A DNA stretch of 64,000 nt from Chitinophaga niastensis (GCF_003014755.1 NZ_PYAW01000001.1:1736001-1800000); one strand, 5' to 3'. Shown: positions 51,099-60,462, counted from the first letter of the stretch. The notes: generated by a model not told the origin, from the sequence alone. A program made the numbers and translations.

Positions 51099-51977
51099 AT
51101 GCACGATCACGCTCATGCCCATACCCCTACGCTGCAGGGAGCCAGTATTAACAGGGCTTTTATCTGGGGTATGGCACTAAACATGGCCTTTGTGGTGGCC
51201 GAGTTCACCGCAGGCTTTGTTACCCATTCCCTTGCCCTGATGGCCGATGCGGGCCATAATCTCAGCGATGTGGCCAGTCTGGGGCTATCACTGCTGGCTT
51301 TCCGCCTCGCCAAAGTTAAATCCAGAACCAGTTATACTTATGGTTATCGCAAAAGTACAATTCTTATTTCCCTGTTTAATGCCATGCTTTTACTGATTGT
51401 GGTAGGTGGTATAGGATATGAAGCAGTGCGTCGTTTTACAGAACCTTATGAAGTACAGGGAGTTCTCATTGCTATAGTGGCGGGCATTGGTATCCTGGTA
51501 AATGGCTTCACCGCCTTCCTGTTCTTTAAAGACAAGGATCGCGACCTCAATGTAAAAGGGGCATACCTGCACCTGGCGGCAGATACGCTGGTGTCTCTCG
51601 GTACGGTATTGGCCGGTATTGTGATTATCTACACAAAATGGTATTGGCTGGATCCTTTGATCAGCCTTGTGGTAATGGTAGTAATAGTATATAGCACATG
51701 GGGACTGCTGCGGGATAGTTTACGCTTATCTATGGACGGGGTACCGCCGGGTATTAATATAGACGAGGTGAAAAACGCTGCTATAGGGGTAAACGGGGTG
51801 AAAGACATCTATCATATCCATGTATGGGCCATCAGCACCACTGAAAATGCATTAACGGCCCAGGTGAAAGTAGATGCACAAATGACTGCTGCCGGGATAG
51901 AAGCATTGAAAAAAGAATTGCGTCATGAACTTGAGCACCTGGGCATTACCCATGCTACACTGGAAACAGGGTGTTAG
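51099..51977 (+). CDS. Cation diffusion facilitator (CzcD/ZitB-like)
   Basis: A 292-residue inner-membrane proton/metal antiporter for zinc or similar ions. It has a His-rich N terminus (MHDHAHAHTP), six membrane segments, the metal-site motifs SLALMADAGHNLSDVASLGL (HxxxD) and HLAADTLVSLG (AxxD), and a C-terminal cytoplasmic ferredoxin-like domain ending AQMTAAGIEALKKELRHELE. Divergent from the ECF sigma operon, 118 bases away. Its stop overlaps the convergent rsmG stop by four bases. Confidence 0.94.
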   Translation: MHDHAHAHTPTLQGASINRAFIWGMALNMAFVVAEFTAGFVTHSLALMADAGHNLSDVASLGLSLLAFRLAKVKSRTSYTYGYRKSTILISLFNAMLLLIVVGGIGYEAVRRFTEPYEVQGVLIAIVAGIGILVNGFTAFLFFKDKDRDLNVKGAYLHLAADTLVSLGTVLAGIVIIYTKWYWLDPLISLVVMVVIVYSTWGLLRDSLRLSMDGVPPGINIDEVKNAAIGVNGVKDIYHIHVWAISTTENALTAQVKVDAQMTAAGIEALKKELRHELEHLGITHATLETGC

Positions 51978-52603
51978 CTTTTTGCCAGCACAACAAATTT
52001 CTCTTTAAAACTTTCTTCCGGGAAGATGTCGTAAACGTTGACCAACCGTGGTTTTAGACGACTGTCAGATATTTCCTGTGCCAGATCACCGCCTTTCAGG
52101 CAGATCAAACCTTTTTCGAATTGTTTGCCGGGAACAGCAGATTTTTTCAGTACGGGTTTGCTCCAGCGCCATAAATCACCCAGTGGGGCCACTGCGCGGG
52201 ATACTACAATATCGAACTTACGGTTCTTGATATCTTCCACCCGGCTGTGGGCGGTGGTAACATTCTTTAATTCCAGTGCATCAGCTACGCCCTGCGCTAC
52301 TTTTATTTTTTTGCCGATAGAATCTACCAGGTGAAATTTAACTTCGGGAAAGAAAATGGCCAGTGGTATACCAGGAAATCCACCACCGGTGCCAAGATCC
52401 AGTATTTGTGTGCCTGGCTGGAAATCCGCTATGGCGGCTATGCTGAGAGAATGCAATACATGCTTTTCGTATAAGGATTCAATATCTTTCCGGGATATTA
52501 CATTGATCTTCTCATTCCATTCTTCATACAATCCTTTCAGTGCCTCAAACTGTGCCAGCTGCTCCGGCGTGAAATCGCTGAAATACTTTAAAATAATTTC
52601 CAT
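51974..52603 (-). CDS. rsmG: 16S rRNA (guanine527-N7)-methyltransferase
   Basis: Methylates G527 of 16S rRNA; loss can give low-level streptomycin resistance in other bacteria. The 209 residues carry the SAM-binding LDLGTGGGFPGIPLAIFFPE, VDSIGKKIKVAQGVADALEL and the VVSRAVAPLGDLWRW block, with the N-terminal YEEWNEKINVISRKDI typical of the family. The region upstream (52604-52802) is filled by a family A palindrome, so its promoter must lie in or beyond the repeat. Confidence 0.95.
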   Translation of the reverse strand: MEIILKYFSDFTPEQLAQFEALKGLYEEWNEKINVISRKDIESLYEKHVLHSLSIAAIADFQPGTQILDLGTGGGFPGIPLAIFFPEVKFHLVDSIGKKIKVAQGVADALELKNVTTAHSRVEDIKNRKFDIVVSRAVAPLGDLWRWSKPVLKKSAVPGKQFEKGLICLKGGDLAQEISDSRLKPRLVNVYDIFPEESFKEKFVVLAKS

Positions 52604-52624
52604 GCCGCAAAAATAAGGAGAATT

Positions 52625-52800
52625 TGTCTTTCTCCCGATTAGGCTGATTATACTGATTACCCTGATTTTGTTTTTGATGTAAAAAGATTAGCGAAGATCG
52701 AAGCAGGTAAATCCGCTCTAATCTTCGCTAATCTTTCTTTTATAATCAAAAAAATATAATCGGGGTAATCAGTATAATCAGCCTAATCGGGAGAAAGACA
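52625..52800. repeat. Family A palindrome between tandem genes
   Basis: Arms 52625-52667 and 52758-52800 match over 43 bases with one mismatch; inner stem AAAGATTAGCGAAGAT / ATCTTCGCTAATCTTT. Unlike the other copies it lies between two co-directional genes, directly after the glycosyltransferase stop and 22 bases before the rsmG start. Ends read AGGCTGAT / ATCAGCCT where two other copies have AGACTGAT / ATCAGTCT. Confidence 0.9.
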
Positions 52801-52802
52801 AT

Positions 52803-53939
52803 TTACCACCTGTTTTTAGACTTGAACAGCAGTGCAGGAGTGAATAAGATATAGTATAACACCATGAAAATATCCATCAGCCAGCTGAATTTAAACAGAT
52901 CACTCTCGTCCAGTTTACGCATAGCAGCATAGGTAATCACAGATTGTATGATCACTTTTGTGGTAAAGATGCCCAGCACATACCAAAGTATAGGTGGTGG
53001 AAAGAACAATCCCAGAATAAAGGCAGGGTAAAAAAGGAAATGTGTCAGTGAAAATAATCCCAGCACAAACTTGTGGCCAAAGCGGTAATGCTTGCCGGTA
53101 GACATGTGCCGGGTCTTCTGACGGAACCAGCTCATCCAGCTGATCTTAGGCTCCGAATAGGTAAAGGCCTGCTTGTTGATCACTACGCCTACATTTTTTC
53201 TATTGGCGGCAGCATTTACAAACAGGTCATCATCGCCGCTGGCTATATGCTGGTGGCCGGTGAAGCCTTTATGTTTAAAGAATAACTCCCTTTTATAAGC
53301 CAGGTTGCGGCCCACGCCCATGTAAGGCATGCCGCTCATGGCAAAGGACAGGTGCTGCAGCGCGCTGAAAAAGGTTTCGTACCGGATCATCTTATTCAGA
53401 AAGCCCGGTTTCTTATGGTAAGCACCGTATCCCAGTACAATTTCTTTATTTTCACTGAAGCCCTGGCTCATTAAGGAAAGCCAGTGGGTACTGCCTGGTT
53501 TGCAATCTGCATCTGTGAGCAATACATGCTCATACTGAGCGCCTTTTAAGCCAATAGATAAAGGATATTTTTTGCCTGGAATGAACTTGGCGGCCTGTTT
53601 TATCTCAATGTGACGGTAATGTGGATAACCCGGCTCAATAGAGCGCAGGTAGTATTTGGTATCATCTTCAGAATTATCATTCACCACAATTACCTCGTAT
53701 TCCGGTTTCAGGTGGTGATGATAACGCTGCTGTAATACCCCCGGCAGATTCTTCTGCAGGTTCAATTCTTCATCCTTGGCACAGATGATAACGGAAAAAG
53801 GCCCGTCCGGTGTGTGGTCCAGGTCAAATTTACGTCTGTAAAAAGCTACCCGGGAAAACACAAAAAGGAAATAAATAATTTGTATCCCTGCAACAGCAGC
53901 AAAAAAGTATAAGGCAATTTCACCCAGATGGTCAAGCAT
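52803..53939 (-). CDS. Membrane-anchored family 2 glycosyltransferase
   Basis: A 378-residue glycosyltransferase of the GT-A fold. An N-terminal helix (LYFFAAVAGIQIIYFLFVF) anchors it, the catalytic domain has SVIICAKDEELNLQKNLP, VVNDNSEDDTKYYL, the metal site LLTDADCKPGS and SGDDDLF, and three or four C-terminal helices follow (LGLFSLTHFLFYPAFILGLF). The R-x-x-x-H segment RQKTRHMS fits the processive/QxxRW-like region. It probably contributes to a surface polysaccharide; sugar and acceptor are unknown. Confidence 0.9.
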   Translation of the reverse strand: MLDHLGEIALYFFAAVAGIQIIYFLFVFSRVAFYRRKFDLDHTPDGPFSVIICAKDEELNLQKNLPGVLQQRYHHHLKPEYEVIVVNDNSEDDTKYYLRSIEPGYPHYRHIEIKQAAKFIPGKKYPLSIGLKGAQYEHVLLTDADCKPGSTHWLSLMSQGFSENKEIVLGYGAYHKKPGFLNKMIRYETFFSALQHLSFAMSGMPYMGVGRNLAYKRELFFKHKGFTGHQHIASGDDDLFVNAAANRKNVGVVINKQAFTYSEPKISWMSWFRQKTRHMSTGKHYRFGHKFVLGLFSLTHFLFYPAFILGLFFPPPILWYVLGIFTTKVIIQSVITYAAMRKLDESDLFKFSWLMDIFMVLYYILFTPALLFKSKNRW

Positions 53940-54245
53940 AATGCTGGCAAAAATATAATATTTTTATTATCTGTAAAATAATTAATTACGAATGATAGAA
54001 TGAGAATTACAAAGTTGCCGGCAATAATGAGCCTGGCTAAGGCTAAAAAAAACTGTTTTTAAATTGAGTACAAGCGCTTTTGCACCAGATGTCGGTAATA
54101 TGCGCTTTTACTCCGACTGATAATAGGAGGATGATAGGAGGAAGACACTAAGAAGTGCATCATTTGTTAATGGTAATCGAAGAAATTGTTAATACACTTG
54201 CCCCTGACCTGGATATTCTTTAAATTCATTTAAAATCATCCTGTT
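53940..54245. other. Gap with a decayed family B half-repeat
   Basis: 306 bases without a credible gene. At 53984-54018 the words ATTAATTACGAAT and GAATTACAAAG look like one arm of a family B palindrome without a partner. The remainder is A+T-rich and may hold the promoter of the small gene at 54246; no clear TAnnTTTG was found. Confidence 0.4.
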
Positions 54246-54737
54246 ATGGCATGGCAAAGCGGACCGGTTGTATATGTAGGTACCATCGGCATATGTTGTT
54301 TTTACAAACTGGGCGACAAATATTATTTGCGAAGAAAAAGCACGCTTAGCGGCAAGCGCGTAAAAAAAGACCCCGTCTTTCGCAATACGATGAAGTATGC
54401 CGGTATCCTGGCAACAGCTTCTCGTATGGCAGCAGCTGTATACCGGGCCTTGCCGAAGGAACAAAAGAAACATGTCCTGTATAGAAAACTCACTGGTATA
54501 GCGATGAAAATGCTGAAAGCGGAAATTGCCATACCCACCATCACTGCCGTATTACAAGCGGTAACATGCAGGAAACCAGTAAAAAAAGCTACTGCTCTTG
54601 ATACATTGAATCAGCGACCAGGTAAAAACAAACCGGGAGCATTTAATGTAATAAGCAATTTGTTATACGTAACCTCCCGGGGAGAACTGAGAAAACACAT
54701 AGCGCAACGGATCCCCACGATGGTTTTACTGGAATAG
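54246..54737 (+). CDS. Conserved hypothetical protein, GTIGxxxFYK family
   Basis: A 163-residue basic protein. The start GPVVYVGTIGICCFYKLGDK followed by YYLRRKSTLSGKRVKKDPVF and RNTMKYAGILATASRMAAAV matches a Bacteroidota family in which the N terminus reads GTIGDITFYKxxDGYLAREKG and RIxxDPAFxRTREN. Those relatives have no assigned function that I know of. Lysine and arginine dominate, suggesting nucleic-acid or anionic-surface binding, but this is only composition. It converges on the PhoD-like gene with 20 bases between. Confidence 0.7.
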   Translation: MAWQSGPVVYVGTIGICCFYKLGDKYYLRRKSTLSGKRVKKDPVFRNTMKYAGILATASRMAAAVYRALPKEQKKHVLYRKLTGIAMKMLKAEIAIPTITAVLQAVTCRKPVKKATALDTLNQRPGKNKPGAFNVISNLLYVTSRGELRKHIAQRIPTMVLLE

Positions 54738-54757
54738 CATTGAATCTGCCTTTGTTA

Positions 54758-57280
54758 CTACATAGTCCTCACCTTTGGCAGATGAAAATGAGCCAAGGGT
54801 GCAGGAGCCGATACGATTACCGGACTATCATAATATGCAGCATATAAAAAGAGATTTGATGTAATCAATGTTTTACCCAGTTCTGATACATTCAATAATC
54901 CAATATTATTTCGAAAGATTAACCAGGTATCTTCATCAATGATTTTAGTATATTTTACTAAATGTCCTTTTAGTGCAAAATGTGGAGTAAGCGCCTGCGA
55001 ACCAATGGGATTTGGAAAAGGGTAAAGTTCATTTACCTGTTTGTATTTCTCATCTTTTGTATCAAAAAAGGAAAGATCCGCTAACAGGTTTATCTTATCC
55101 AGTTTATCTAAAGTATTATTTTTTAATGCGCTACTAGAGAATTGATCAATATCATAATTTGATCGGGTGAGTGAACTGCTGAGTATACATTTTGTATGGA
55201 AGCCATAATGGACATCACCGGAAAGAATGATCACCTTTGAGGGCTTTATTTTAGTATCAATGAAATTAAAGAACTCATATTTCCCTCTTGGATTGGCACG
55301 CCAACATTCATAGTCATTATCGTATCTGCCGGTAGATTTGGGCTTGAAACCGGCAAGGATTGTGTCAGTGTTAAAGGTACCATCAACCATATGAAGTTGC
55401 CCTGCTTCAAAAAGTGTAGATCCAATGATGGGAGTGGGGGCGCAGCATATAAGGGGTGTGCCACTCTTGTAGTTCACGGACTTGATTAAAGCTTCTATTT
55501 TGTCGAATGCTACCTGGGACATTAAACGGGCTCCTTTATACATTTTATTTTCATTCAGACTGGTATTATAATCCATCTCTTCTGCCCCACCTCTTAATGT
55601 TCTGTTATCTAAAAAAATACCAATGGGATTTGTTGGAGCAATAAAAGCCCAGTCCTGAAATGCAAACAAACTGTCTTCAAATTTTTTTGCTTTTGACTGA
55701 TCATCAACACCCTGGTTGTAAAGTGGATTTTTCAAATGATCTATCATTGCACTGATAAAATCATCAGGATAATTACCGGGATTGTTTCCCCAGCCCTGGA
55801 ATGCCCAATAGGCGGCCAATGCATTGGAGACTAATCTTTTGCCTGTTACTGAACGTTCAACTGCATTTCTCCATATTATATCACAATTCCAGTCATCCGT
55901 TACATCATGGTCATCAAAGATCATATAGGAAGGAACATTGGCAAATAACCTGATCACATTTGCATTCATCTTTATGAGGCCTTCTAAATTCTCCTCTTTT
56001 TCAAGCCAGACGGAGCTGAATTGGTCTGCTATGGTTGCCGGTATCGCTTCCACTTTGTAACCGGTGGTATCTACTTTAAACCTTCCCCAATTTAATAAGT
56101 ACAACGCTGCAAATTCACCCATTGAAATGAGGTGACCATCATCTTCCGTAGTGATAGAACTATTTCTTCTCACAAAACCTTTTCTGTCTTTATATTTTAT
56201 ATCTTTCACCTTTACCAGTTGAGTAGGTAAGTTCGTTCTGAGGTATTCACGGGGGAGCACTTCATTTAAATCAATCAGTGGAGAATGAGCCAGAAAATGT
56301 TCAAGTATATCAGGCGCTCTTTTATCTATTAAATTATATATTAAACCCCTATTAATTAATAGGATATTGGGAATAAAATTACAGTTCGGTACCCCTAAAT
56401 AAGCCACAACGAAAGTATGAATGTTTTTCCTTCTATTGCCAGGAATGCTTTTATCAGCATAAGTTATTTTAGCCGGAAGATTGAGATCTTCTATTTCAAA
56501 ACCTGCTACTCCGTCCAGATAATTATATAAAAAAATAGTCAGGCCCTTATTCGTTATTTCCTTTGCATTGACATAGGCAGGAATTATTTCCTCATATCCC
56601 ATTATCGAAAGGGCAAGATCCTGTACCGCGTCAAAAACTTTTTCATTCAGATCGTCTGTATATATCTGGTCGCCCAGGTGGAATATAACATGATCCGGTA
56701 TCTCTTTTTTTTGATTACCACTGTAAGTCTTCCATTGTTCTTCCAGGTATTTAGCAGCTGTATTTAACGCATCACTTCCATGTCCGTGGGTTTTTCTACA
56801 GGAACCATAAAAAATTCTTGTATTGGGAGTATCCTGTTGAGGGATAACAAATACCGGGTAGGGTAAATCGGCGTAAGAATATTGTTTTTGTGTATTATAA
56901 ATTTTAGTAAAGAACACTTCTTTTTCTGCACCCTTTTTTGAGTAGATATCTTTGTCATTCAGGATTACTTTATCTGTTTCACTAAACCGGAAGTGAATAT
57001 CATACCCATATGGTGTTAATGGCTTAAATGCACTTTCTCCTTCGGCGGGTGTTATTTCCAGTAAAATAACAAACAGGTTACTGCCCAGTTGGTGAACATT
57101 GTATTTTGTATGGGTGATAATATATTTTTCTATCCATTTATTATCTCCTTTATTCTTATAAAGCAGATTAATAATGGCATCACACTCTTCAGGTTGAATG
57201 CTCGTAGCCAGCCAGATACAGACTTTTGAGGGCTCAACCCTTCTTAGGACCGGACCACATAATAAAGTGTATAACTGCAT
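54758..57280 (-). CDS. Enlarged PhoD-like metallophosphoesterase
   Basis: An 840-residue protein with the PhoD catalytic set: Cys161 in RIFYGSCRKTHG, Asp204 and Tyr207 in HLGDQIYTDD, the DDHD block (456-459) in MIFDDHDVTDDW, LDNRTLRG, and ILSGDVHYGF (Asp689, His691). It is much longer than usual PhoD phosphodiesterases: an extra N-terminal beta domain of about 150 residues and an insertion of about 170 residues between the second and third motif. No signal peptide is visible, unlike secreted PhoD. It starts two bases after the stop of a 1059-residue unknown gene, so the pair is one operon. Substrate (phosphodiester, lipid or nucleic acid) unknown. Confidence 0.85.
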   Translation of the reverse strand: MQLYTLLCGPVLRRVEPSKVCIWLATSIQPEECDAIINLLYKNKGDNKWIEKYIITHTKYNVHQLGSNLFVILLEITPAEGESAFKPLTPYGYDIHFRFSETDKVILNDKDIYSKKGAEKEVFFTKIYNTQKQYSYADLPYPVFVIPQQDTPNTRIFYGSCRKTHGHGSDALNTAAKYLEEQWKTYSGNQKKEIPDHVIFHLGDQIYTDDLNEKVFDAVQDLALSIMGYEEIIPAYVNAKEITNKGLTIFLYNYLDGVAGFEIEDLNLPAKITYADKSIPGNRRKNIHTFVVAYLGVPNCNFIPNILLINRGLIYNLIDKRAPDILEHFLAHSPLIDLNEVLPREYLRTNLPTQLVKVKDIKYKDRKGFVRRNSSITTEDDGHLISMGEFAALYLLNWGRFKVDTTGYKVEAIPATIADQFSSVWLEKEENLEGLIKMNANVIRLFANVPSYMIFDDHDVTDDWNCDIIWRNAVERSVTGKRLVSNALAAYWAFQGWGNNPGNYPDDFISAMIDHLKNPLYNQGVDDQSKAKKFEDSLFAFQDWAFIAPTNPIGIFLDNRTLRGGAEEMDYNTSLNENKMYKGARLMSQVAFDKIEALIKSVNYKSGTPLICCAPTPIIGSTLFEAGQLHMVDGTFNTDTILAGFKPKSTGRYDNDYECWRANPRGKYEFFNFIDTKIKPSKVIILSGDVHYGFHTKCILSSSLTRSNYDIDQFSSSALKNNTLDKLDKINLLADLSFFDTKDEKYKQVNELYPFPNPIGSQALTPHFALKGHLVKYTKIIDEDTWLIFRNNIGLLNVSELGKTLITSNLFLYAAYYDSPVIVSAPAPLAHFHLPKVRTM

Positions 57281-57282
57281 AA

Positions 57283-60200
57283 TTAAAGAATGATGGATTG
57301 AGGATTTGGATCAATTCTAACCAGGCTGGTAGGTATTTTTACTTCCCAGGGCTCGCCCACCAGCTTTGCACCGAGAGAGTAGCCGATACCAGTAGTAGAG
57401 GTATCTGCGTAGGCAGTCCTTAACTGGATCTGTGTCGTATTAACTACTGTTTTAATGATATAAGTCTTCCCTGAAATAATGATCCGTCTGTTTTCGTCGT
57501 CTGCTGTGAATTCCGTACTTATACCAGTAATAGCGTCTGAGCCGTTGTTAACATTGATCTTTCCGTTACCTTCATAATTACTGTTGCCAAGCTGGGCTTT
57601 CAGTTCGTCCAGGATAGAGAGTTGTAAAGGATCGGCGTTACCTCCATCGGTATTAACCATAGGCGCTTCTCCATTCCAGATTTCCCCCAGTGTAAGGTAA
57701 TTCAACATGCTATTTTCGAAACCCGGCCGCACTGGTAATTGTACCCTGGCAGCACCTGCCTGTAAAAATTTACCAAAGAGGGGATCCGTATCATCTAATT
57801 TTATTAGTGTGATCCATTCATCTTTTTTGCTCCAGAAATAAGGATAAAATACATAGGTTATGTTAGTCCATTCGCATGCCTGTTCAAAGAATTCAATATA
57901 AGGTCCTTCAGCTTTTGCTTCCGCGAAATCAATTTCAGGATAACCGTATGGCGCTACATTCCGGTTCATTGCATCAAACAGCTCAAAGCGTTGGCCAGTG
58001 AGCAAAGAAATGCAACCTCTTTTTAATTCTATTTGTTCTGTTTCACGGTTCTGGGCAGGGTTTGTACCTTGTATCACCCCGATATTTGCCTGTATTTTCA
58101 GTGTGGCTATTGCATTATCGTACTTTGTTTTCTGGTCATTATAGGCATTCATGATGGCCTTGAATGTATTTAGCTGCCATTCCTGGAATTTTTCAGGAGA
58201 AAGGGTGCATAGCACGGTAATCAGCACTTCGTAGTTATTGAAACTTGCTGAATTGATCGTTATAGGTAGCTTATTGGTTTTGATGGGTAGTAACTCTATA
58301 AACCCGAATTCATCTACAGCGTTCCGGTAGATGAGTTGTTTATTCTGGATCTGGATGGTCACATGCTTGAAATCATCCACCTGGTTTTCGCCATATACAT
58401 TGATATTCGCACTCTTGGGTATATAGCCTTCCTGGATACCCACATCTTCAATCATACTGGAATTGAGCAGCGTAGTGCCGCCCTGGTTGGTAGCACTTAT
58501 ACCATCTACGTTTTTTGCTACAGACGCTATCGAAATAGCAGGAGGCGGAGGGGTTACATCCTCTACATTATATTTGCTTACCCAATAGAGATAGTTATCC
58601 CTTGTAACATCCTGTACTTTCAAAGAAACAAAAGTTTGCCTGTCGGGCATACAGTAGCCGGGGGCATCCGGTTTAGCCACCGTAATGTCTTCCGCCGGTT
58701 GTTTGGCAAGGGCATAACGCAGGAATGCTGCTGGTTCCGGTACTACAAATTCCAGCATCAGGCGTTTGCCATAATTGATGATCTGTGCGTGATAATATTT
58801 ATCCAGCCAGCGATAAACGCCGGATATATTATCTGTACCAGCTTTATTGTCAAAGCTATGTGTGTTGGTTTCTTCCGTTTCCTGGAGTGTTTTTAACACC
58901 CGGCTTTCCAGTGTGCGTTGTTCAATACGGCTAACCGCGCGGGAAGTGGTTTCCCTGGCAAAATTGGAAGAAGCAGTTTTTGAATCCTGTTGGGCACTAC
59001 TGTTACTGGTATTGTAATTGGCGGTAACACTTACAGATGGACCGTAGGAAGCATTCACCGTGATGCCCGTCTGTTTACTACTATTGTCACTGATCACCTG
59101 CTGTGTCTGGCTTTGCAATTCATATCTTTCTGTAGAGCTGAGGTCTTTTTCTTTTGTATCTGTTATCTGGGTTTCAGTGGTATTGGTTACTTCTATCGAT
59201 GTTAAAGTGCGCAGTTTGCGTTCCCGCATTTCACTTTTCAATACATTTTCAACATGGGCAATTTCGCCCTGTTCGTAACGCAATAATTCCTGTTCAACGA
59301 TCATCAGGTCGGCAATACCTAATATCCTGGCTTCTCCATGCCCGGATGGTAAGGTAATATCGCCCATTGTTGGGTCACTGGCCAACGTAGCAGGCGGACA
59401 GATGCCGGGTGTTGGTACGGATGTGCCGTCATCTATCAGTATGTTACCGTTCAGCACTATATTTTCTACTGGTAAAATATTGTTGCCAATGCGTACCATT
59501 ACTTTCCCGTTGCTCGGATTATTATATAGTTGCTGGGCTATTTCACTCGCCTGTTTCTGTACCAGGAATGTGGATTTTACGATGTCAATCTCCGTATCTG
59601 TTATACCGATATTTTTTATCACATCTTTGGTATCGTTGCTTAATTGTGCGTATGCAGCAACCGGCAGTGTAAATTTCCTTACCGGAGCGCTTGCAGTAGC
59701 TGCTGCAGGTGTAGGAGGGGTAGTTATAGTCCCGCCGTAAGGAGATTCCAGGATATTACTTTTTTCATAGGCGCTAATAATTTCTTTTACCGCGCCATTA
59801 TAGCGATTCAATGTTGTGGCCAGTTCAAGTGTCTTTTTTTGTTTGGCGTCGTCGGCCGCTTTCTTTTTTGCTGCGTCATCTTTTCGCTGTGCAGCAAGGC
59901 TATCGCCGACTAATGGGAGTGGAAATATACCATCAGGCAATAAGATCTTAGCTTTGAAAGCAAGATTTGGATCACGGGTATCGTTAGCAGATAATCTTTG
60001 AATGATCTCAAAAAGATATACCAGTTTAGTAATAAATAATTTCTTAGCGGGTGTAATGGAAGCATCCATAATAGCTGCTACCAGGCTGTTAACTACTTTC
60101 AGGGACAAGGCTTTAAATGGATCGGTGCCCACGATTTTATTGGGCGTAGTACCAAAGTCCTTTGTAAACTCAGCATTGAGCAATGCATTGGTCAGCTTAT

Positions 60201-60462
60201 TCTGACCATTGAGTGCAAAGACATAAAAGGCTGCATAAGGGGCATCCAGTTGTTGCGTTGTATACAGAAAATCTACCGACTTCACATACGTATCTTTCAA
60301 CGCCAGCATGGCGCTTCTCGAATTAGTAAGACGTTGTTGCCGCAGTGCATCCAGGAAAGGGCTGGTGTTTTTGTGTAGTGCAATACTATTATCTGTGGCA
60401 GTAGCAACAGGTACTTGCTGAGGGGGACGAATGGCTGAAAACCTGAAAATTTCTGAGTTCAT
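57283..60462 (-). CDS. Large protein of unknown function with phage-tail-like C-terminal domain
   Basis: A 1059-residue hydrophilic protein not assigned to a characterised family. Visible regions: a helical N terminus (about 30-235) with a Lys/Ala-rich coiled coil (AAQRKDDAAKKKAADDAK); a Pro/Thr/Ala linker; a conserved-looking centre with EQELLRYEQGEIAHVENVLK, KSEMRERKLRTLTSIEVTNT, Ser/Thr/Gln-rich beta strands, and DNISGVYRWLDKYYHAQIIN with RLMLEFVVPEPAAFLRYAL (about 385-585); a DPLFGKFLQAGAARVQLPVR block (893-912); and an inserted small beta domain at about 965-1031 (GKINVNNGSDAITGISTEFT) that resembles beta repeats in phage tail and base-plate proteins. No signal peptide or membrane span. 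Operon with the PhoD-like gene. I infer a structural or scaffold protein, possibly of an injection-like particle; unproven. Confidence 0.75.
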   Translation of the reverse strand: MNSEIFRFSAIRPPQQVPVATATDNSIALHKNTSPFLDALRQQRLTNSRSAMLALKDTYVKSVDFLYTTQQLDAPYAAFYVFALNGQNKLTNALLNAEFTKDFGTTPNKIVGTDPFKALSLKVVNSLVAAIMDASITPAKKLFITKLVYLFEIIQRLSANDTRDPNLAFKAKILLPDGIFPLPLVGDSLAAQRKDDAAKKKAADDAKQKKTLELATTLNRYNGAVKEIISAYEKSNILESPYGGTITTPPTPAAATASAPVRKFTLPVAAYAQLSNDTKDVIKNIGITDTEIDIVKSTFLVQKQASEIAQQLYNNPSNGKVMVRIGNNILPVENIVLNGNILIDDGTSVPTPGICPPATLASDPTMGDITLPSGHGEARILGIADLMIVEQELLRYEQGEIAHVENVLKSEMRERKLRTLTSIEVTNTTETQITDTKEKDLSSTERYELQSQTQQVISDNSSKQTGITVNASYGPSVSVTANYNTSNSSAQQDSKTASSNFARETTSRAVSRIEQRTLESRVLKTLQETEETNTHSFDNKAGTDNISGVYRWLDKYYHAQIINYGKRLMLEFVVPEPAAFLRYALAKQPAEDITVAKPDAPGYCMPDRQTFVSLKVQDVTRDNYLYWVSKYNVEDVTPPPPAISIASVAKNVDGISATNQGGTTLLNSSMIEDVGIQEGYIPKSANINVYGENQVDDFKHVTIQIQNKQLIYRNAVDEFGFIELLPIKTNKLPITINSASFNNYEVLITVLCTLSPEKFQEWQLNTFKAIMNAYNDQKTKYDNAIATLKIQANIGVIQGTNPAQNRETEQIELKRGCISLLTGQRFELFDAMNRNVAPYGYPEIDFAEAKAEGPYIEFFEQACEWTNITYVFYPYFWSKKDEWITLIKLDDTDPLFGKFLQAGAARVQLPVRPGFENSMLNYLTLGEIWNGEAPMVNTDGGNADPLQLSILDELKAQLGNSNYEGNGKINVNNGSDAITGISTEFTADDENRRIIISGKTYIIKTVVNTTQIQLRTAYADTSTTGIGYSLGAKLVGEPWEVKIPTSLVRIDPNPQSIIL

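Noticed and set aside
58336-58896. 186-codon ORF on the plus strand opposite the 1059-residue gene
   Set aside because: Rich in Ile, Phe, Tyr and Cys without motifs; the minus-strand frame is continuous over 3.2 kb and is the real gene.
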